Below, one piece after another: positions 1 to 10,800 of a stretch of DNA of 64,000 nucleotides. The notes beneath the pieces are model-generated. The model made no database searches. It was given only the letters and a program-made list of their open reading frames with translations, and was not told the DNA's origin. A program made the position numbers and the translations under genes. The stretch's first letter is position 1, and the number at the start of each line of letters is the position of its first letter. This DNA is from Pelodera strongyloides (Eukaryota > Nematoda > Chromadorea > Rhabditida > Rhabditidae). The stretch spans positions 1 through 64,000 of the forward strand of contig JAANDG010000135.1 in NCBI GenBank assembly GCA_036852015.1, given 5' to 3'.

Positions 1-1077
1 CAAGGGGAGCCGGTCGAGGAGCATTCGGCAGGGATTTCGGTCGGGACTACAGGGACTTCGGCAACCCTAGGGACTCGTCCAGATGCCATTTTTGCGGCCG
101 AACGGGCCACTGGGCGGCAGAATGCTCCCAGAGGAGAAACTGGTCCAGCCGGGGTCCAGAAGAGGATCGTGGGAGAAAGTGAGTTGTCGAGTTTTAAAGC
201 GGGCGGGCTAGAGAGAGCGGCGCAGTTTTGGGACGACTTGAATTGTTCAAAATTTGTAAAATCGGTAGTCAGGGAAGGGGCAGCAATTCAGCTTAACAGG
301 GAAGTGAGAATATCCGACAGTTGCAAATCTAACAGAGCGTCGGCCTTAGCGGACGAAGATTTCGTTAACAAAGAAATACGAACGCTTTTAAATTCCGGCG
401 CAGTAGAACGCACCACTTGTCCGGGCGTGGTGAACCCACTGCATGTAGTCAGCAGCAATAACGGAAAGAAACGACTAATATTGGATCTAAAAGGACTAAA
501 TAAGCTAATGACAGTACCAAAGACGAAATTTGACGATTTTACAAAGATCCAATTCGATCTGCCCCGGGGAGGTTATTTGGCTAGGTTCGATCTGCGGTCC
601 GGTTATCACCATGTTCTGATAAAACCAGACGATAGGTCACTCTTAGGTTTCCAGTGGGGAGGGAGTTACTTCAGGTTCAGAGCACTCCCGTTTGGATTAG
701 CATCGGCCCCGTTCATTTTCACGAAGGTTTTTAGAGGTCTGATTGCAAAATGGAGAAGTCATGGGATAAGTGTAGCTATGTTTATTGATGATGGACTTGT
801 GTGGGCGGCATCTAGGGGAGAGTGCGAGAGAGCGGTGCACATAGTAAGAGAGGATTTAAAAAAGGCAGGAGTGACAATAGCGGAGGAAAAGAGTGATTGG
901 ACTCCAAAAAAGAGTACAGTATGGCTTGGGCTAACCATAGATCTGGAAAAATTTGAAGTGTCACTCACGTCAGAGAGATGGGAAAGAGCAAAATTCAGGG
1001 TACGAAAGCTTCTGAGATTAAAAAAAGCCGTCCATAGGGGACCGGAGAGTTTGGTTAGGCACGTTAGCGTCGCTTAA
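1..1077 (+). CDS. Reverse transcriptase part of pol (frame-broken near 1056)
   Basis: This frame is open from base 1; the first usable start I see is a GTG at 169, so the true start is undetermined. It holds a reverse transcriptase with recognisable motifs: a motif A block FDLRSGYHHVLI, a motif B block LPFGLASAPFIF, and the catalytic motif C as FIDDG rather than YIDD, which is usual for DIRS-like enzymes. It would copy element RNA into a circular DNA intermediate. The protein ends abruptly at TAA 1075-1077, just after the thumb region. The natural continuation, leading into RNase H, is found one frame over from about 1058. A single extra base around 1055-1057 therefore splits what is normally one RT-RH polyprotein; it may be a mutation or a sequence error. 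Confidence 0.88.
   Translation, partial: QGEPVEEHSAGISVGTTGTSATLGTRPDAIFAAERATGRQNAPRGETGPAGVQKRIVGESELSSFKAGGLERAAQFWDDLNCSKFVKSVVREGAAIQLNREVRISDSCKSNRASALADEDFVNKEIRTLLNSGAVERTTCPGVVNPLHVVSSNNGKKRLILDLKGLNKLMTVPKTKFDDFTKIQFDLPRGGYLARFDLRSGYHHVLIKPDDRSLLGFQWGGSYFRFRALPFGLASAPFIFTKVFRGLIAKWRSHGISVAMFIDDGLVWAASRGECERAVHIVREDLKKAGVTIAEEKSDWTPKKSTVWLGLTIDLEKFEVSLTSERWERAKFRVRKLLRLKKAVHRGPESLVRHVSVA
3..182 (+). CDS. Gag-like ORF1, C-terminal end with CCHC zinc knuckle (partial)
   Basis: The frame starting at base 3 is open from the window edge to a TGA at 180-182. It encodes an Arg/Gly/Asp/Phe-rich linker and then one zinc knuckle with spacing C-X2-C-X4-H-X4-C (first Cys at 84-86), followed by a short charged tail. 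Such knuckles bind nucleic acid in retroelement Gag proteins and would package the element RNA. The reading frame overlaps the polymerase frame, which is one base out of register and is also open throughout 1-182, so polymerase could be made by frameshifting or by re-initiation. The N-terminus is off the window. The family call rests on the knuckle and on position directly before RT. Confidence 0.8.
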   Translation, partial: RGAGRGAFGRDFGRDYRDFGNPRDSSRCHFCGRTGHWAAECSQRRNWSSRGPEEDRGRK

Positions 1078-1093
1078 AACGGTACTGGGCATA

Positions 1094-2110
1094 ATGACTG
1101 ATAGATATAGAAGATTTACCGATCATGTTGTTGCAGAAGCATCTAGAGATGGGACATCGGATAGGAGGAGGAAAGCGGCTTCGAAGAATGAGCGCAAGGA
1201 ATGGGGCACTGTTGAGAAGAAGTTGAAAACTGAGAAGCCAAAACAAACCATTGGACGAATTCCAAAAGGTAAGGAGCGACCACAGAATTCTGTGGTCAGG
1301 ATACGTACGGATGCGTCCGAATATGCTATGGGAGCTCATTTTTGGTTAGGTTGCGAAGAGGGTACATGTAGTATGAGGCTGCCCAGCAAGTATTTAGGAG
1401 AGTCAAGTACGCTCAGGGAGTTAGTGGCCATAGAGAACACTTTGATGGCGTTTAGCAAAGTTATTGGTGATAAGGAAGTTCTAGTCGAAACAGACAACGC
1501 CGCAGCGGCTGTAATTTGTCGAAAAGGCAGCGGAAAACCAGATCTGCATACTGTAGTATCGAGAATATGGGGTATCTCTGAAAATTTAAGCGCGGATGTG
1601 AGAGTGAGGTGGATACCCAGGGAATTTAATGTAGTAGCGGATCGTTTGTCAAAAGAAGTGGATTGGGATGATTGGGAGATAGACAAGGCATGTTTCGAAA
1701 GAGTGTGTGGGGAGTTTTTCATGCCCGTTATCGATCTATTCGCATCTAAAGAGACGGCAAAGCTTAAAATCTTTTGCGCCAAAGATTTCCAGCCAGGATG
1801 TAGTTTTATAGATGCATTCGAAAATCCTGAAGCTTGGACGATGAAGGGTTGGTGGTGCCCACCCGTATATTTAGTGTCCAAAGTGCTGGCGTATGCGAAA
1901 CATCACGGGGCGGAGGGTATCTTAGCGTGCCCCGAATGGGCGTCTCACAATTACTTGAATGCTTTGAAGACAGGGTTTGCGAGTGAGGGCGTAGTACGAG
2001 TGCTACGCATAGAAAAAGGAATGCGTTTGTTCAAGAAGGGTTGCGCTGCCAAGACCTTTGCGAGTGGTTTCACTTCCTCACCTTTTCTATTTGTTTGGCT
2101 AAAGTGGTAG
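1094..2110 (+). CDS. RNase H and pol C-terminal domain of the YR retrotransposon
   Basis: The frame is open from about 1058, and the ATG at 1094 is only the first Met after the frame break, so this is the second half of pol and not an independent gene. The RNase H acidic residues are visible in order: RTDAS (Asp), LRELVAIEN (Glu), VETDNAAAA (Asp) and NVVADRLSK (Asp). It would degrade the RNA strand of the RNA/DNA hybrid. After RNase H comes a conserved segment beginning with the DLFAS motif and continuing through a Pro-Pro-rich stretch; I know this from DIRS/Ngaro pol C-termini, function unclear. The stop at 2108-2110 is 22 bp before the internal copy of the terminal repeat. Confidence 0.88.
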   Translation: MTDRYRRFTDHVVAEASRDGTSDRRRKAASKNERKEWGTVEKKLKTEKPKQTIGRIPKGKERPQNSVVRIRTDASEYAMGAHFWLGCEEGTCSMRLPSKYLGESSTLRELVAIENTLMAFSKVIGDKEVLVETDNAAAAVICRKGSGKPDLHTVVSRIWGISENLSADVRVRWIPREFNVVADRLSKEVDWDDWEIDKACFERVCGEFFMPVIDLFASKETAKLKIFCAKDFQPGCSFIDAFENPEAWTMKGWWCPPVYLVSKVLAYAKHHGAEGILACPEWASHNYLNALKTGFASEGVVRVLRIEKGMRLFKKGCAAKTFASGFTSSPFLFVWLKW

Positions 2111-2132
2111 AGAATAGTCACTTTGATGTTCT

Positions 2133-2307
2133 ACATCTATTTCACTGGCGGCGATTTTAGCGTTTATTGTTAATAAAATTGTTATTCAAAAGTGTCGGTG
2201 TATTACGGTACCACGGTATGCGAAACCGAAGTTTTATCGGAACGAGTACGAACGAATTATGTGAACGCAGTGAACATAAAGAGGGAGTAAACGAGTAGAG
2301 ATAAAAT
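2133..2307 (+). repeat. Internal copy (B1) of the element's right terminal repeat
   Basis: These 175 bp are identical, base for base, to 3814-3988 (offset 1681). The match starts at acatctatttcac and ends at gagataaaat; the bases on each side differ. In split-direct-repeat YR retrotransposons an internal B1-A2 junction templates the circle join of the right and left ends. Its location between RNase H and the recombinase ORF is notable. Confidence 0.93.
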
Positions 2308-2462
2308 TGTTGTTTCGTGTACGTGGTACCGTAACGTGGGAGTTTTGAACTGGCGCCAAAAGAGGGGAGACGCAGGCTGAGTATCGACGGGTTGTTTTCG
2401 AAACTTGTTTTTTTGTACAAAACTTCATTCTAGGTGTCGGAGGCCCACCCACCCACCCTGAA
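2308..2462 (+). promoter_or_regulatory. Predicted A2 segment / leader of the recombinase ORF
   Basis: Non-coding stretch between B1 and the recombinase start. By the split-repeat model this should match the left end (A1) of the element, which is outside the window, so it would act as both circle-junction template and internal promoter or leader for the recombinase. The A2 identity is inference only. Confidence 0.4.
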
Positions 2463-3440
2463 ATGGTAGTCGACCCGGGAGGAGAGTACTCCACCGAGGA
2501 ATTCGAGAAGGAAGAAGGCGGAGTGCCGACCCAGTTCAAGGACGTTCACAAGCAGTTGAAGGAGAGAGACAAGGTAGCGTCGTATGTGTTTTGTGATGCG
2601 GTTCAAAACTCGAGAGCTAGAGGTACATTGAGAAATTACGGGTCCTGTCTCAGAAAGTATAAGGAATGGGCGCAGGGTAAAGGTTACGGGGCGGAGAGTC
2701 CGTCATCTAGGATTATATATTATTGTCATGTGTGGAAGAGAGGAGACGCAACCAGGTTGAACACGATTCACGCCGCGCTTTCATTCGAATTTGGCGCCCT
2801 AGATAAGGAGTTCGGAGGAGCATGTAGGCTAATATTAGACGCAGCTAAGAGAAGTCTGCCAAGAGTCAAGCATCATGCAGAGGTCAAAGAAGAAATCGTG
2901 CTGGAGCTGGTTAGAACGGCTGCAGAAAAACCGGGAGATGAGGAGGTTAAGAAAGTAGCACTCGTCGCAGTATTTGGATTTTACGCTTTGCTTCGCATTT
3001 CCGAAATCGCACGCTTAAAGTGGGAAGACGTGACATTCGGCAGTGGTCACTTAGCTGTAGAAGTTAAGGAATCTAAGACAGATCAGTATGGTGTGGGAGA
3101 CGTAGTGAGAGTGGAGTATGCGAACATAGCAGAGGTTGCACTAAACCTAGCTCGTAGGGAAAAGATGAGGAAAGATGGGCCTGTTTTCGTTTGTGGAGTT
3201 AAAAGCAAAAGTAAACCTACACCGAGATATCTGAGTGTTCTGTTCAGGCAGCGTTGTCAGCAAATATGGAAAGAGCGCTTGACGCCGCATGGGATGCGAT
3301 CGGGGGGTACCACGAACCTTATCAGGAAGGGAGTGCCGATTCGAACGGTGAAGCGAATGGGCCGATGGAAATCTTGGACGTCGATGGAGGTCTACGTTAG
3401 AGAAGCGAACATTCCGATAAGTCACTTAGAGCCCAGCTAA
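2463..3440 (+). CDS. Tyrosine recombinase of the retrotransposon
   Basis: The ORF encodes 325 aa with a complete catalytic set: Arg178 in FYALLRISEI, a likely beta-hairpin Lys205 in ESKTDQ, His276 and Arg279 in TPHGMRSG, Trp302 in MGRWKSW, and the nucleophile Tyr311 in MEVYVRE. An N-terminal SAM-like core-binding region (about residues 40-130) precedes it. It would integrate the circular DNA intermediate by site-specific recombination without target-site duplication. It starts at ATG 2463, after the internal repeat and separate from pol, so it may be translated from its own transcript. No frameshift or stop is seen, unlike pol. The family call is firm; the subfamily (Ngaro versus PAT) is not. 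Confidence 0.92.
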   Translation: MVVDPGGEYSTEEFEKEEGGVPTQFKDVHKQLKERDKVASYVFCDAVQNSRARGTLRNYGSCLRKYKEWAQGKGYGAESPSSRIIYYCHVWKRGDATRLNTIHAALSFEFGALDKEFGGACRLILDAAKRSLPRVKHHAEVKEEIVLELVRTAAEKPGDEEVKKVALVAVFGFYALLRISEIARLKWEDVTFGSGHLAVEVKESKTDQYGVGDVVRVEYANIAEVALNLARREKMRKDGPVFVCGVKSKSKPTPRYLSVLFRQRCQQIWKERLTPHGMRSGGTTNLIRKGVPIRTVKRMGRWKSWTSMEVYVREANIPISHLEPS

Positions 3441-3813
3441 ATATTCCTGTACCATAGAGTTTGTTCGTTCTGTTTTGGTCTACCCGTCCGTTCCGTTACG
3501 GTCAGTAGCTGTTGTTTCTTCTTTCTTTGTTTTGTTGTTTATCCGTAAGGTGGCGATGCCCACAACTAAGTATTTTTTATTTATTTATTTAATTTTTTAC
3601 CCTTTTACTCACCACTCAGTTATATCGCATTTACGCGATTGTTGTTAGGGCTCTTGCCGTGGCTTAACTAGATCTAGTTAGGTTTTTAGTAGTTAGTTGT
3701 TTAAAGGGTGATCAGTCTGTCCCGAAGGGACAGGGCTACACCATTGTTCTCACCGCATGTGTTGTTATAGCCCAGCTCCAATACCTTGTAGGTGTTTTAG
3801 CCACACCGATATA
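3441..3813 (+). other. 3' non-coding segment of the retrotransposon
   Basis: No ORF is supported here. A short hairpin with arms tgtcccg / cgggaca lies at about 3718-3732, shortly before the terminal repeat. No polypurine tract or LTR is seen. Confidence 0.5.
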
Positions 3814-3988
3814 ACATCTATTTCACTGGCGGCGATTTTAGCGTTTATTGTTAATAAAATTGTTATTCAAAAGTGTCGGTGTATTACGGTACCACGGTAT
3901 GCGAAACCGAAGTTTTATCGGAACGAGTACGAACGAATTATGTGAACGCAGTGAACATAAAGAGGGAGTAAACGAGTAGAGATAAAAT
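3814..3988 (+). repeat. Right terminal repeat (B2) of the retrotransposon
   Basis: Perfect 175-bp match to 2133-2307. Sequence identity stops exactly at 3988, so the element most likely ends here and host sequence follows. Confidence 0.9.
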
Positions 3989-4110
3989 GTTTTATTCCGG
4001 TCTTCCTACAATTCATTTTCCTCTTCCTATCATCAAGTAACTCGAAACTTCATTCATTGTTGTACATAGTTTTTCGCTTGTTATATGCGCTTTGTCACTC
4101 TCATTGTTAT

Positions 4111-4142
<32 letters not shown>

Positions 4143-4871
4143 ATATTATTATTATTGTCGTTTTTTTTGTCTTCCGCTTTACTTCGGTGTACACTGAATA
4201 AAGTATTCATATATATATAACTGAGCATCGCAACGTAGCAGGATTCATCAACAGTTACCGTAACTGTGGCTGCCGGCGGAAAAATTCAAACTCCCGCGTC
4301 GAATGAGCTGCCGAGAACGGTACTTCGGGTGCTTTTTAGAACACTGTTTGTTCGCGCAAATTTTGCAACGCAATGCATGCAAGCGCATCGAAGTTTTGAT
4401 CTACCTATTTCGTTTGTAATTTGTATATTGAAATTTATTTATTCAGTCAGCTTTGCTTTGAATTTGATAACCCTATGCTCACCCTAATTTGATCACCGTT
4501 GGTTTTCCTTAGCTTGCTAAGGAAAACCCGGTGCTCTAACGGTACCTATAGAACGATGAAAGTCCACTTTAAAGCGCCCTATTAGTTTTGTAAGTTGTTG
4601 TGAAGCAACTCGCCATGTTCAGTACTCTCTTTTTTTGCGTTGTGTAGTTGTTTTTTATTTTACTTTATTTACATGTATTGAGAATTTAGGGTAGACGTCC
4701 CTCCGGCCGTCTGGTACTACTAATCTGTCTATAAAATGAAGTTAAATTGTAAGTTTTATTTTCTGTTATATTTCTTGTTCGATATCCCTCTATTTGACAT
4801 TGGCATTGGCAATAAAACAGTTTATCTGTTAGCGTTTTTAATTGTAATTTTGTTATTTTTTTCGCTTTCAG
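3989..4871. other. Intergenic or 5' leader region with a (GTT)n tract
   Basis: No exon is firmly supported. A trinucleotide (GTT)n tract lies at about 4108-4142 and a short TA run at about 4207-4219. ATG 4736 opens a frame with a very hydrophobic N-terminus that runs into the exon at 4872, but a good splice acceptor (ctttcag) separates them, so either this is the true start or the first coding exon lies elsewhere in this interval. Confidence 0.4.
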
Positions 4872-7800
4872 GTTGTTTTGCCGCAAATGGTTCTGGTGGT
4901 GATTCTGAAGATACCCCTTACGAAGTTGCCCGCGGAACTCCTCTGCATTCCAGGGGAAAGGTGGGTATTTAGTTTGTGTTTTACATTATTTATTTCATTT
5001 GTTATCGTTTAATGCTGTTTTGACATGGGGATTCGGATTTTGGAATTTATACGATTTCTTGTTACCTCTATCGATAGTTCACTTTCTTTTTTTGGTGTAA
5101 CATTCTTGATCTTTATGTCGATCCCTTTTAATCAATTCTCTTCAGGAGCCATTGTTTGCAAATTCCCCTTCCGATTGTGTTCAGCTCGAGGAAGGACCGA
5201 ACAAGAGGTGAGTATTTCTACATAATATTGTAAATTAATTCTGCATTAGGTTATATAGCAAATTCATGATTAATGCATTAATGTTGATTCAGTTACCTAA
5301 ACCCGAACATACACCATGTTTTGTTATAGATTGTCGAAAGAGTCGATGACGAATGCAAAGTCAACAGAACAACATTCCACTACGACTACGTCAGGTAAGG
5401 TACCAATTTTCTTTGTACGCAGCGTACTTAATATTCTAATGTAACGGGGGTGGGGGGTGGTGGTTAGGAGACAACTGCCCGCAAATGTAGAGCTCACCGG
5501 CGGGTTTAGGTTATGCTTTGAAATAGAAAGGATGTTCATAAAATAGCTAGCGTAGCTGTTTGTCAGCAGCGGGCTTTGTTCAGATGGTTGAGCTAGTTAG
5601 CGAACGTTGAAGACATTTGAATGTCAGGAATCGGAGAGTTTGCAAAGGAATATTTAGTTGTGCCTTTATTATGTTATGTCTTTAGATTCTGGATCTACAG
5701 TAAACTTCGGGAAACACGCTGACGTCGCTGACGATCTCTCTTTCATGCCTCTGATGTCGTCCACCAAACGGGCATCATCCAGATCGAAGGCCGTACAAAG
5801 GACTCTTTCCTCCGATACAAGTGAGATATATTGCCATTGAATTATTAAATTCACTGCGATTTTTACGACACTATAACACGTGCGGTTGCGTGTTGTGCCT
5901 TCAGCTGAACGCGGCAGATAGTTTGCAGTTTGACTTCACCCGTTATTGGTTTGTATTGGCCCTCTCGTTATGTACTGTTGCGTGATAGCGTGATCACCAA
6001 GCCAAGAAACGTTTTTTTGTTTCGTGATAGCGTGATCACCAAGCCAAGAAACGTTTTTTTTTTAAGTTTATGAAGAATACGACATTTACCTATACATATT
6101 TTCTCTTTTGTCAGTTTTCTCCTCGAAAACCTTTCATTTCATTGTTTTGCAGATGTTTCCCGCACTTTTATGGATGAAACTTCCCCGCGTGCCGGTTGTC
6201 TGCACAGGGAAAGATCGACTTCCTTGCACCGGAGTGCTATGGGCAAGTTTTTCTTTACTTCGAATTTCCATGTTTTCATTACTAAATTACTATGGAAATA
6301 CATTTTGATTTATTATTATTATTACTTGGTACTCTGAGGACTATTGTTAATTTATTTATTACGTGTTTATATTTTCAGAGCGCGGTTCCTTTTCTTCCGT
6401 CACTGACAACGAACCGTGTCCTTTGCAGCGAAAGGGCGCGCTCACAAATAAGAATGTCAGTCGATTACGGTTGGCTGAAAAGCACTCAGTAAGTTTGGAT
6501 GATGATTATGTTTTCATGATACCACTATCATTATTCTAGTAAGAAAGTGATAAGGTTTATGTTATGTAGAGATTCTCACTGAGGAGTAGATTGATGTTTG
6601 CTTTTGATTTAATTGGTTATTTTCACTTTTTAGAAGGACTGTGGAAATGGAAAACACGTGGAAAAACATGTTAATTTCGGCAAACTCGAAGACCTTCGGA
6701 GCAATGGTTTAGGTAAGAAAAAATGAGTATTATCTGATCCATCATTCTCAGTACTCTTTTGTTCTTTTCTCTGTCGTGAGCCCGAGAGGTCATCCTGACT
6801 GCATGTCTGGGCTGTGGGTTTTGGCGGTAAGGAACCTTTTATGGTTGTGTTTTCGTAAATTTCGTATGTCTCCTGTATTTGCTTTCCTGATCGTAATTAA
6901 TGTTCCACTGCAGATTCGTCTTCCGGTTCGTCAAATGAATCTGTGAGGAAGGGCCATCCGCCCCGGGGACATTCTACACCACTAACTGGGTCTTTAGTCG
7001 ATCTAAAGGTATCTAATTTATATCTTCTATCCCGGTTAATGAATAGGTTTATCCTGCTTCTACGCTGAAAAATGTTGATACTTGAAGTGCACTTAATGGA
7101 TGTGAAGTGTGAAGCAAGTGTTTTGAGCAATTTGCGAACTCACCGTTTGGCTAGACTATATGCGTTGTCCGTTTAGAATCATCAACTGAACGAGTCGACC
7201 ATTCACTGCAGTCCGAATGGAGGCTGCAGCAAGAATACGACCCTTTCACCAAGTGGTTGGTTTGGTTATTTACTCATACTTCGGCCTGCGCTAGTTGTTA
7301 GTTAGTTGTAGAATGCCTGTGGCTGCGATGGCGTTGAACGCTCTGTTGTTTTGAAATGATAAAATTGCTTTATTCGGATGAAACTTGAAACTACTGTATT
7401 TATTGTCTTAGAGTTTTAGATTTCCTTTGTTTTCTTCACAATTGAAAGGTACGGTGTTTAGTTTGATTATTTAATTGCAGGCGTTCTCGATTTGTCTCGC
7501 CAGCTGGAGAACACTGCGGAGAGAGTGAGAGCACAGAACGCTCACAAACCCACATTCAACTTCTTTGCTCATTTCAAGTAAGTGAACTTGGTTTCCATTG
7601 ACTGTCTTTGTGTAGTCTGCAATGTTTTTCCCTTACAACCACTGCATAGTATAATGTTAAGACCCAAATTACACTTATGAATCTGCGGGTATTTTAAAGC
7701 GAAATACCGGCCTGTTTTTGAAACGCATCGTGGGCAGCTGAATTCCTGCGTATTTATGCTAATTTACTCGAATTTAGCTCGATTTTTTTTCTAATTTATG

Positions 7801-10800
7801 TTTATTCGCATGAGGATGCCACATAAGAATGCTGGTACGTATACTCGAACTCTAAAACCGACCGGTATTTCGCTTTAATAATAAATTGATTATTTGTCCG
7901 TCCAGGCGTATCTCTGAGTCCTCGACGCCTTCTATGGCCAATGAAAACGAGGAGGGCGACTGCGGTGAGGAGGGAAAGGTGAACGTCGGGACTGATGAAA
8001 AGACCTCCGATGACTATGAAAGAATGGATGCGGTGGAGGAAAAGGTATTTCATTATCTATTTGGTTATGGTTCTTCGTCCCATTCTATTCCGTTTCTTGG
8101 GTATAAGACGGTTGGTAAGATTACGCGCGAGCTCATCCGCTACGGATTAACTCAGGTGGAAGCTGTGGAAAATAGATATAACTTAACTGAAACATATCGT
8201 TGATACAACCTGTTACAGAACAAAATGCTTTGCCACTGCACTCAAATTACGGTATCCGATGACTCATAGCCTTTTATGCCCTGTCGTGCGGGTGAGGCAG
8301 TGTTATATAGTAGGAAAACTATTTTAAATTAGTGGGCATAGAACCAGAAATTGGTAGCTGTCATTTATTGGATCAATACGTAATAAAATTGTGGTATTTG
8401 ACCCTTTTTCAGTTATTGCGACTTGAGGAAATTGCGTCTCGAGCGAGTGAAAAGCTCATTGTGCCACCGAGCAGTTCCGATGATGTCAAATACTCTAATG
8501 GTACGTATAATTGTTTCATTCTCGGTTGGTTTTTACTTGAGACTTGAGAGTATTTGAGATGAGATAACGTTTATATGCCTATATTATCAGCATATTATAT
8601 ATATTATTACCTATATTATAGTATCAGTATGCTTGCAAGTTTGTAAGTTTGTATAGTATTATGTTTAGCATTAAATACGTAACGCTATTCTTTTTGCACA
8701 ATGCACATACTTTGTTCATTGTTCTCTTCTTATCCAGGATTCGACCTTTCACTCTGTATCCGACAGACTGCGGCTCAGATTAGAATGCAACAAGCCGAAG
8801 AGGCGTCTCGGGTAAGTTATAAGATTGATTTCCCATTTAGTCTTGGGGTGATGCGGGTTATGTGAGAATCAAAGCTTTATGTATTTGTGGTTGGTGAAAT
8901 TCTTAAATGGTATGTCGGAATATTGGTCGAGCCCACTGCAATGAGCTAAAAACTACTTACGCTCTTACGCACTGTTAGTGGCGAACCAATGATCTCCATA
9001 TTTTAGAACCACTTCGGCAGCGATGTTCCTCAGCCAGTGCCGGTTTATGAAAACCTCCGTCCGTATGAAGATCTGAAAATGGATGATGTGATTGGATCAA
9101 ATATTGCAAGTGGGTTGAACTTTTGAATTAATTAACTTCACATCCTTCATCACAAAACGAAATGTTGCGTATTGTAGTGATAGACGCCGAATGTTTTAGC
9201 GGCTCGCTCGATTCATCGTATTTTTGGCATAGTCGTTACTAGTTTTCTACCGTATGTTGATTTTGTTATTGAGCTTTGTTTGATTCTGATTGCTAGTTAT
9301 ACTTTAGTGAAAAGGTTGGGCAAGACAAACAACCTCGTCGGCAAGGTGGAGAATGTTGACCTCGTAGCTGAGGTCAACGCTGAGGACGACGTATTGTGGA
9401 AAGAGGCCCAGTCCAAATTGCTGGGAGAAATGAAACAGACAATTTTGTCTGTCAGAAGAGAATCCACACTCTCGGAAGGTTAGCACTTTGGATATAGGCC
9501 TGTGTCTTATTGAGTTGAAAGAGTAATGTGTCATCTCTCTTTAGCTTACATATGTGCGTAGCTCGAGTTTTCCATCCCGAATCCTGAGTCCTACATCAAG
9601 TTTTAATTTTGTAATTTGGGATTCGGACAAGCTTTAAGTTCTTTTCCTGTAGAAAAACTGTGCAAGATTAAAATGATTGGACAACGACAACTATATAAAA
9701 GTTTCTCAAAACCGCGTTGGCGAGTCACGAGTGTTGAACTTGAATCACAGTTTTGTTTAATTAAATCAAGCAATTAGTACTTTTGTGTAGTGTAATGTGC
9801 TGTTCACTTCAGTCCCTGACGATGGCCAGTCTGTTCTTGTAACTCAGAACGATTTGGATGTCACTGATACATGTGTGATTTGTGAGGAAGATCTCAGTCC
9901 AACACCGAATCCAGCCATTCACACATCTCACAGCGGTATGTCAGGTTCTTTTTGTTTCTGAAGAGGGTGGTCATGTAGTTTTCATGTTGCCTTTGTGGTT
10001 GGTAGTTCCATGCTTAACATTTATTCAAGTTTTGTTTGCAATCCTTTCGCTTTTAGTTGTCGGCTTTCCTGTACTCGCCAGTGAATCGGAGATGAGTTCG
10101 GTGAACCTAAGCGGATCTATGGCTGTGCCCAACAACAATGTTGATGTTGCCCAGGTGTGGATTGAAAATTGATCTTTAGCTTTATATAATAAGATATGTG
10201 AAAAAAAGAGTGGAATATATGTGTTGCCTTTAGGCATGTTTTTATCAAACTTTTTTTTTTGTTATATTTTATATCATAATATCATTTCAGTCTGAACAAC
10301 CTGATCTTCCCGGCGAAGTACTGTGGAGAACTCCCAAACAAAGTCTGGGTGGGTAGCTTTATGGTTTTTGTTTTGTTTTCACGTCAGAGGTGGACTCATA
10401 ATAACATTGCGACGTAGGACATCTTATTATATAAAGGAGAAGAGTTTGTCACGGGTTTGTTTTTATGTGCACAACGAAATCCCTTCATAAAGAAAATTCT
10501 TCGATCGAAAGAGCATACAAAATCATTGCCGCTGGCGGGATTCGAACCCACAGCAGCCCACAATCTCTCGATTCACAGTCCAACGCTCTACCTGTTGAGC
10601 TATGCCAGCATATGGGAGGAGGATCTTATAGGAGATAGAAGAGCAATTGCAATAGCAAATTTGCAAATTTGCATGAAGTCCAGAACCATATTATACGTTT
10701 CCACATAAACGTAAATGAACATCTTTTTTTACGTTTGAAGAAATTCCTTTTTTTTAATAGGGTAACAATCGGCCGAAGGCCGATTCCTCCAGTCGGAGAA

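Larger units (their letters stand above)
1..3988 (+). mobile_element. DIRS/Ngaro/PAT-type tyrosine-recombinase retrotransposon, left end outside the window
   Basis: The order is Gag zinc knuckle, reverse transcriptase, RNase H, an internal non-coding junction, tyrosine recombinase and a right terminal repeat. Reverse transcriptase together with a tyrosine recombinase, and no DDE integrase or aspartic protease in the visible part, defines the YR retrotransposons. No adenine methyltransferase domain is visible between RNase H and recombinase, which favours a Ngaro- or PAT-like element over canonical DIRS1. A 175-bp sequence at 2133-2307 recurs without a mismatch at 3814-3988, the pattern of a split direct repeat (B1 internal, B2 terminal). 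Perfect identity suggests a young insertion. A one-base frame break near 1056 in pol means this copy, as read, is not intact. The left terminus and most of gag lie upstream of base 1. Confidence 0.9.

Noticed and set aside
1..3988. LTR retrotransposon or endogenous retrovirus
   Set aside because: A tyrosine recombinase is present and no LTR pair, DDE integrase, protease or envelope is seen; the repeat layout fits the YR class.
10527..10610. Functional tRNA-His
   Set aside because: The anticodon loop fits GTG, but acceptor and T stems cannot both pair, the variable region is too long, and there is an anticodon-stem mismatch.
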